From NCBI GenBank assembly GCA_037576195.1, contig CM075104.1:22088211-22152210 (forward strand): a stretch of 64,000 nucleotides of DNA, given 5' to 3'. This document shows, one piece after another, positions 59,804 to 64,000 of the stretch. The position numbers were made by a program, and so were the translations under genes. Below the pieces are notes generated by a model. The model had not been told where the DNA came from and did not search any database. It worked only from the letters and a program-made list of their open reading frames with translations. The stretch is from Phytoseiulus persimilis. Lineage: Eukaryota > Arthropoda > Arachnida > Mesostigmata > Phytoseiidae. The number at the start of each line of letters is the position of its first letter. Position 1 is the stretch's first letter.

Positions 59804-62102
59804 GAGAAGCTCACCATCAGCCAAACTGGATTGTTGTTCCGAAAAGATAAGATGCTCTTCCTTTTCCCCAGTTCTCGAAACGGCGGTGGAGAAATAAGCG
59901 CCGGGGACGGATCAGGAAAGAGAGGGCAAATAGAAAACCCAAAGAGCGATATCTCATGACAGTGAGATTCACTCGAGAGTTGCGAGCAAAGTTCGCACCC
60001 GACAACGATTCGCAATAGATAGTATCGTTTCGAACTTTCTCTCACTCCGTCTTCCGCCACCTCCTCGGCCATCGGATTAAGGGGAGTTCCGAGCTACGAG
60101 TCGAGCAGAGCCGAACCAGCAAAATTCAGAAATGAACCGAGGAGCTGAAAACGACGGAACCCAAAAGAGCGCCGCCTCGGGACGGCATGGTATTCTGATC
60201 CTGTCCGGCGTCCTGAGAACTCCAAGGGATCAAGTTCTGGGGAGACCGGAGAGTAAGATCCGAGTCCAACGCGATCCCACGACGGGGCGCGCGGCGTGGA
60301 AACGCGGGGCTCGGGGAAACACTTCGCCATCCCTCGAGTGCCCTGGGGGGAAGCATCGATCTTTCGCGGCACGATCGTGTGCCGTGCGACGGAGGTGAGC
60401 TCGCTCTGGGTCACAATTGCGCTAATAAAGCAATACGTAATAATAAAAATAATGATTCTCGCATACGACTTCGTTATACATCTTATCCACGTGCTGCTGC
60501 CGCCACCGCGAATTGTTTGCCGGCTTCCTCGGTTTGTATGTGTACTATCTGGGTCACGGGTGAGGGACAAATGAACGGAACGAACTCTCTTCTCGGCCGC
60601 CTCTTGCTGCTGATTCTTCTCTCGAAAAGAGCCGAAGCGGCCCGACTCACGCTCGGCCTCGCGCGAGCGCACGCCAACACACCCGCGCGGAGTGAGCGAG
60701 GGCGAGGCGAACAACAAATGTACGTGCAGAAGCACGCTGTCTGCTCTTCGTCTGTCTGCTCATTGTTCGGATTGTGCTGATGATCGAATTGCCATGCTCT
60801 GGACACATTGTTTGCGAGCGGCAAGCGAGAGGAGTCCCACACAATGCCGCTATAAATTCTCGTCGTGAACAACGGGTTACAGTGCCCACTAGCCCGGAGA
60901 TTTGTCACTTGAGTCGATCTCACGCTTCTGAGATCTTTCGCACCGAGCCAGTCACAGTCCTCTTCGGCACGTGAAATCGATGCGACGGCAGCGTGGCCTC
61001 CGATCGATAACGGTTCATAGGAGAACGATTCGCGATGATTTCTGTTCGATCGGGCGAGTTCCGTTTCGCCGATTGTTTTCCGGAAAGCTTGGAGTGAACA
61101 ACATCCGAGAACAGCAGACAGAGAAGCGCTGCTCCTGCACTGCTTGAATGCGCTCGACGGTCAGACCAGGGGTGGGCGAAGTGGGGGAGGGAGCGAGAAC
61201 CATCGAAGAAGTTGCTCGACTCGGTTAGCTCTTGCCTCATCTAGCGCGAGCGATGGCCGTCCGGTCTGGAGAGCCAGGGGAGAAACGGAGGACTCGAAAA
61301 GGGAGACCGAGGAACCCGCGGGGCTTCGTGGGAAATACGAGGACCCTGCGACGCCGGGGGGAAGGGCACTTCCTAGGGTTTCGATTGTAGGAGACACAGT
61401 GAGGAGATCGTCGAGACATCAAAAAGGGGATCAGAGGGATGGACGGGGAACCGAATGGTCCGTGACGAGATAGAGGACGAGGCCCCACAGGACAGACCAG
61501 TGAAAGATACAGACAGCCGCCCGAGCAGCAGAGCAAGAGGAATTTGATTTGAAAATTTTGCTTCTCTTCTAGATAGCACCGGAGTCGAGATGCTCCCGCT
61601 GATACAAAAAACGACGACGCTGACGGCGATGAGAGAACCGAAGCTTGCCTGAAAAAAATGTCAGACGAGAGATTCGACGACGATACCCGTCGAATATGGT
61701 AGCGATTTCAGAGGGAACTCAGCTGGTTCCGGTCGATCGAATTTCCGCGTTTAATGTTCCCTTCTCCAGGAGTCCTTAACAGGCCCCGTCGTGTGAATGC
61801 CTCCGCGTTCGTTTCGTGTATCACCTCGGCCTTCGAAATAGTCATGGCAGGTGTTTCATGATCGGTGTTCCAGACGGAACCAGCACGTCTCACGATGACC
61901 AGCAAGATACAGGGAATCCGGGGAGTCCGAGGAGCGATTAGAGCGCAAAGCCACAGCATGCACGGAAACGTTTCTGATACGAACGATGGCGGCTGCTACG
62001 TGCTCAAACTGGTTCTACGAAAATTCATGAGGAACATTTCCTTCTGAAGGAAACGCATCGCATCCCGTGGGTGATTCCTTCGAACGCCAGCCACCGAAAC
62101 CG

Positions 62103-62115
62103 CCCCCCCCCCCCC
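62103..62115. repeat. C13 homopolymer tract
   Basis: Thirteen consecutive C followed by GGG. It lies in a region with no recognised gene. Confidence 0.95.
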
Positions 62116-64000
62116 GGGACATCCCTCCCAGCGGTGGAAGGAATCGTACAGGCTCCAGTTGGAAAAATCTCCGACCGTTGGAATGAAACGCCCTGCTGCC
62201 ATTGTGCTCTCCATCGTTCCGATCTCGGAGTTGCCCCGACATTCGTAGAAGATGGGGGAAGTCTTTCGTCATGTGGGCGCTGTTTCCACTTTTTCGTCGC
62301 GAACAGGGACGAATTTCGGCGAGCTGAGTCGGCCGAGTTTTTCTGTCGCGCACTCGGCTCGATGATGGTGTTGACGGTTGGTTGACTAGCGTCTCCATGG
62401 AGCGCGTCGCACAGCTAACAGATTATCACCGATACGTCTCAATGCCTCTTGCTGAATGATTGAGATTGCCTCCATGCAGTCCTGTGGCTGCACTCAAGCA
62501 GAAGTAGGTCAATGAAACCGTGTTACCTTCCGATGCAATATTGTGCCAAGCGTACAGTTCTAGTCCGTACGTGCTTTTCGGGGTTTAGAATTCTTCCGAA
62601 CGGCTAAATAGAGTCTCAACGATCATGAGCTCCGGGCCAGATTCCGGCACGCAGAAGTTCGCGAGGGGAGCACGTGACTGGGCTGCAAGTTGCCGCGAAG
62701 AACGCTGCGCTCCTGCCACCCCACCTCCTGAATCCTGGAGTTCCTGGAGATGGCTGTCTGACTAGACTACAAATCACCCGAATCAAGACTCCAACTATTT
62801 GCCATCACTCCTAATGATAGGCTGGCTGTTCGAGCTTGTTATTCCTGGACAAACTCACTCTCGTTTCCTCTGTCCGGCTCGAGTGCGTGCCTCAATTTTC
62901 TCCCTCAGGCAGATTATCCGCGGTAATCGCGAACGATAAGTGGAAAGAAGCTCCTGCTCGCTGGAGAAATTATTCGACCATCCATCATGATCGATCAGTC
63001 AACTGTAACTTCTAGAGATCAGCTAGCTGACTAGGAATCCGGCTCGGACGTGCCCTGTTCTTTCCTTCCGCCAGAAACCTCTTGGCAACCCCCCATTCCA
63101 GGATTGTATTTCCACCGCAGATCGGCTGATCTCTCAACGGATTTGGCTAGATCTTCAGAACTTTTTCCGGTGAGTATTCATCGGTTTCGGATTCGCAGAA
63201 CCGTTTCACTGCAATACGAGGAGATCCCAACCACAGGTAAACCCCGGATGGAACTCGATGGCAACGCGGATGAAGACACAGTGGATGAGGGAAGCTCGTC
63301 GAAAGACGAGAATCATTGTTCGAGCTGAAAGGCTGTCGGGAAATTGGACCAATCGAGTCCGCGCTTCAGAATTCTCCCGCGGGTTATCGCAGTTATCGGT
63401 GGGCCTCGGTCCGGGCCCGCTGTTCGCGACGTTAACAAGTCGGTCTCGTTCGATTTTTCTTTTGAAGCTGGTTTTCATCGCTCTCCGTCGTGCAGCCATT
63501 CATGAAGCCATGCAGAATGAATTCTGCCCCCGTCCGAATGGGCTCCTCACCCTTCCATCGGTTTTCACTGCGTTCCTCCCTCGCCATTGTCCCCCGTCCT
63601 CATCCAGGTTTCCCTTAGACTCTCCAGTGCTGGCCCGCATTGGTTTGCCTAAACGTTTCAGGATCGTGGATTGCGGTCGATCACTAGAGTTGTGGGCGTC
63701 GGATGTCTTGGGATTCCTGCCCGGCTACGGATTCGGGTCGATTGCGGCTTCGATTCGGCCGGACTCGGTTTGGAACGGCGTCGGCCGCCGTGACCTCACC
63801 GAGATAACCAACGACACCAGTTCCTCATCGGACATTATGAGGCAACGCGTTCCCAATGGAGCGTGGTCATCATCGCGGTCATGCTTTCAGAGCTTGGATC
63901 ATGCATTCTAGTGCAGCTCACAAATCGTAGCTGTAGCCGTTCGTTCGAGGTTCAAGGACGACCAGGCAGAGGCAACGCTGCCAACCCGTCAATGTTGAAT

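Larger units (their letters stand above)
55400..64000. other. No recognisable gene
   Basis: The region contains the (AC)16 and C13 repeats and open frames up to about 250 codons (58339-59094 and 63258-63911) of chance-like Arg/Ser-rich composition. A GC-rich, structured-looking segment lies at about 56880-57060 but matches no RNA family I know. Confidence 0.45.

Noticed and set aside
63258..63911. 217-codon plus-strand open frame at the right edge
   Set aside because: No domain and chance-like composition. It contains a short hydrophobic run, but no signal that would separate it from noise.
1..64000. CRISPR arrays, bacterial operons, rRNA, intact transposase or reverse transcriptase genes
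   Set aside because: No spaced direct repeats, ribosome binding sites, rRNA sequence or recognisable transposase/RT motifs were seen on either strand.

Overview
The window looks like nuclear DNA from an animal, most probably an arthropod. It has no operons, ribosome binding sites or dense gene packing. It does have GT-AG introns with GTGAGT/GTAAGT donors and pyrimidine-rich acceptors, about 50% GC, and abundant undepleted CpG. I suspect a mesostigmatan (phytoseiid) mite because of the GC content, the very short introns and the CpG richness, but nothing here proves it.

Only one gene is identified with confidence. It is a solute carrier family 22 (organic cation/anion/carnitine transporter) gene on the minus strand, 31488 to 29708. 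It has a 55-nt first coding exon, a 127-nt intron and one exon of about 1.6 kb. A poly(A) signal (29520-29525) lies about 180 nt after the stop. The long exon carries a one-base frame break near 30571, so the locus is either a very recent pseudogene or holds a sequence error; the reading frame is otherwise complete (about 550 residues).

Two further gene models are weaker and rest on splice-site quality plus phase agreement, not on homology. One is a two-exon Cys-rich reading frame on the minus strand just upstream of the transporter (33189 to 32343). The other is a three-exon reading frame on the plus strand (54316 to 55354). Isolated exon-like segments at about 9, 12.4-13.9, 14.5, 15.7, 17.3, 20.3 and 27.1 kb are given as findings only, because chance alone would produce several of these in 64 kb.

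The rest (roughly 1-26.9 kb, 33.3-54.2 kb and 55.4-64 kb) holds no recognisable gene, RNA gene, CRISPR array or autonomous transposon. It contains simple repeats, G/C homopolymer tracts, small foldbacks and one TA-flanked inverted repeat that resembles a minimal transposon footprint. Long open frames are common there but biased to Arg/Ser/Pro, as expected from chance. The window is therefore gene-poor, or lies largely within introns or regulatory DNA of genes whose main exons are outside it.
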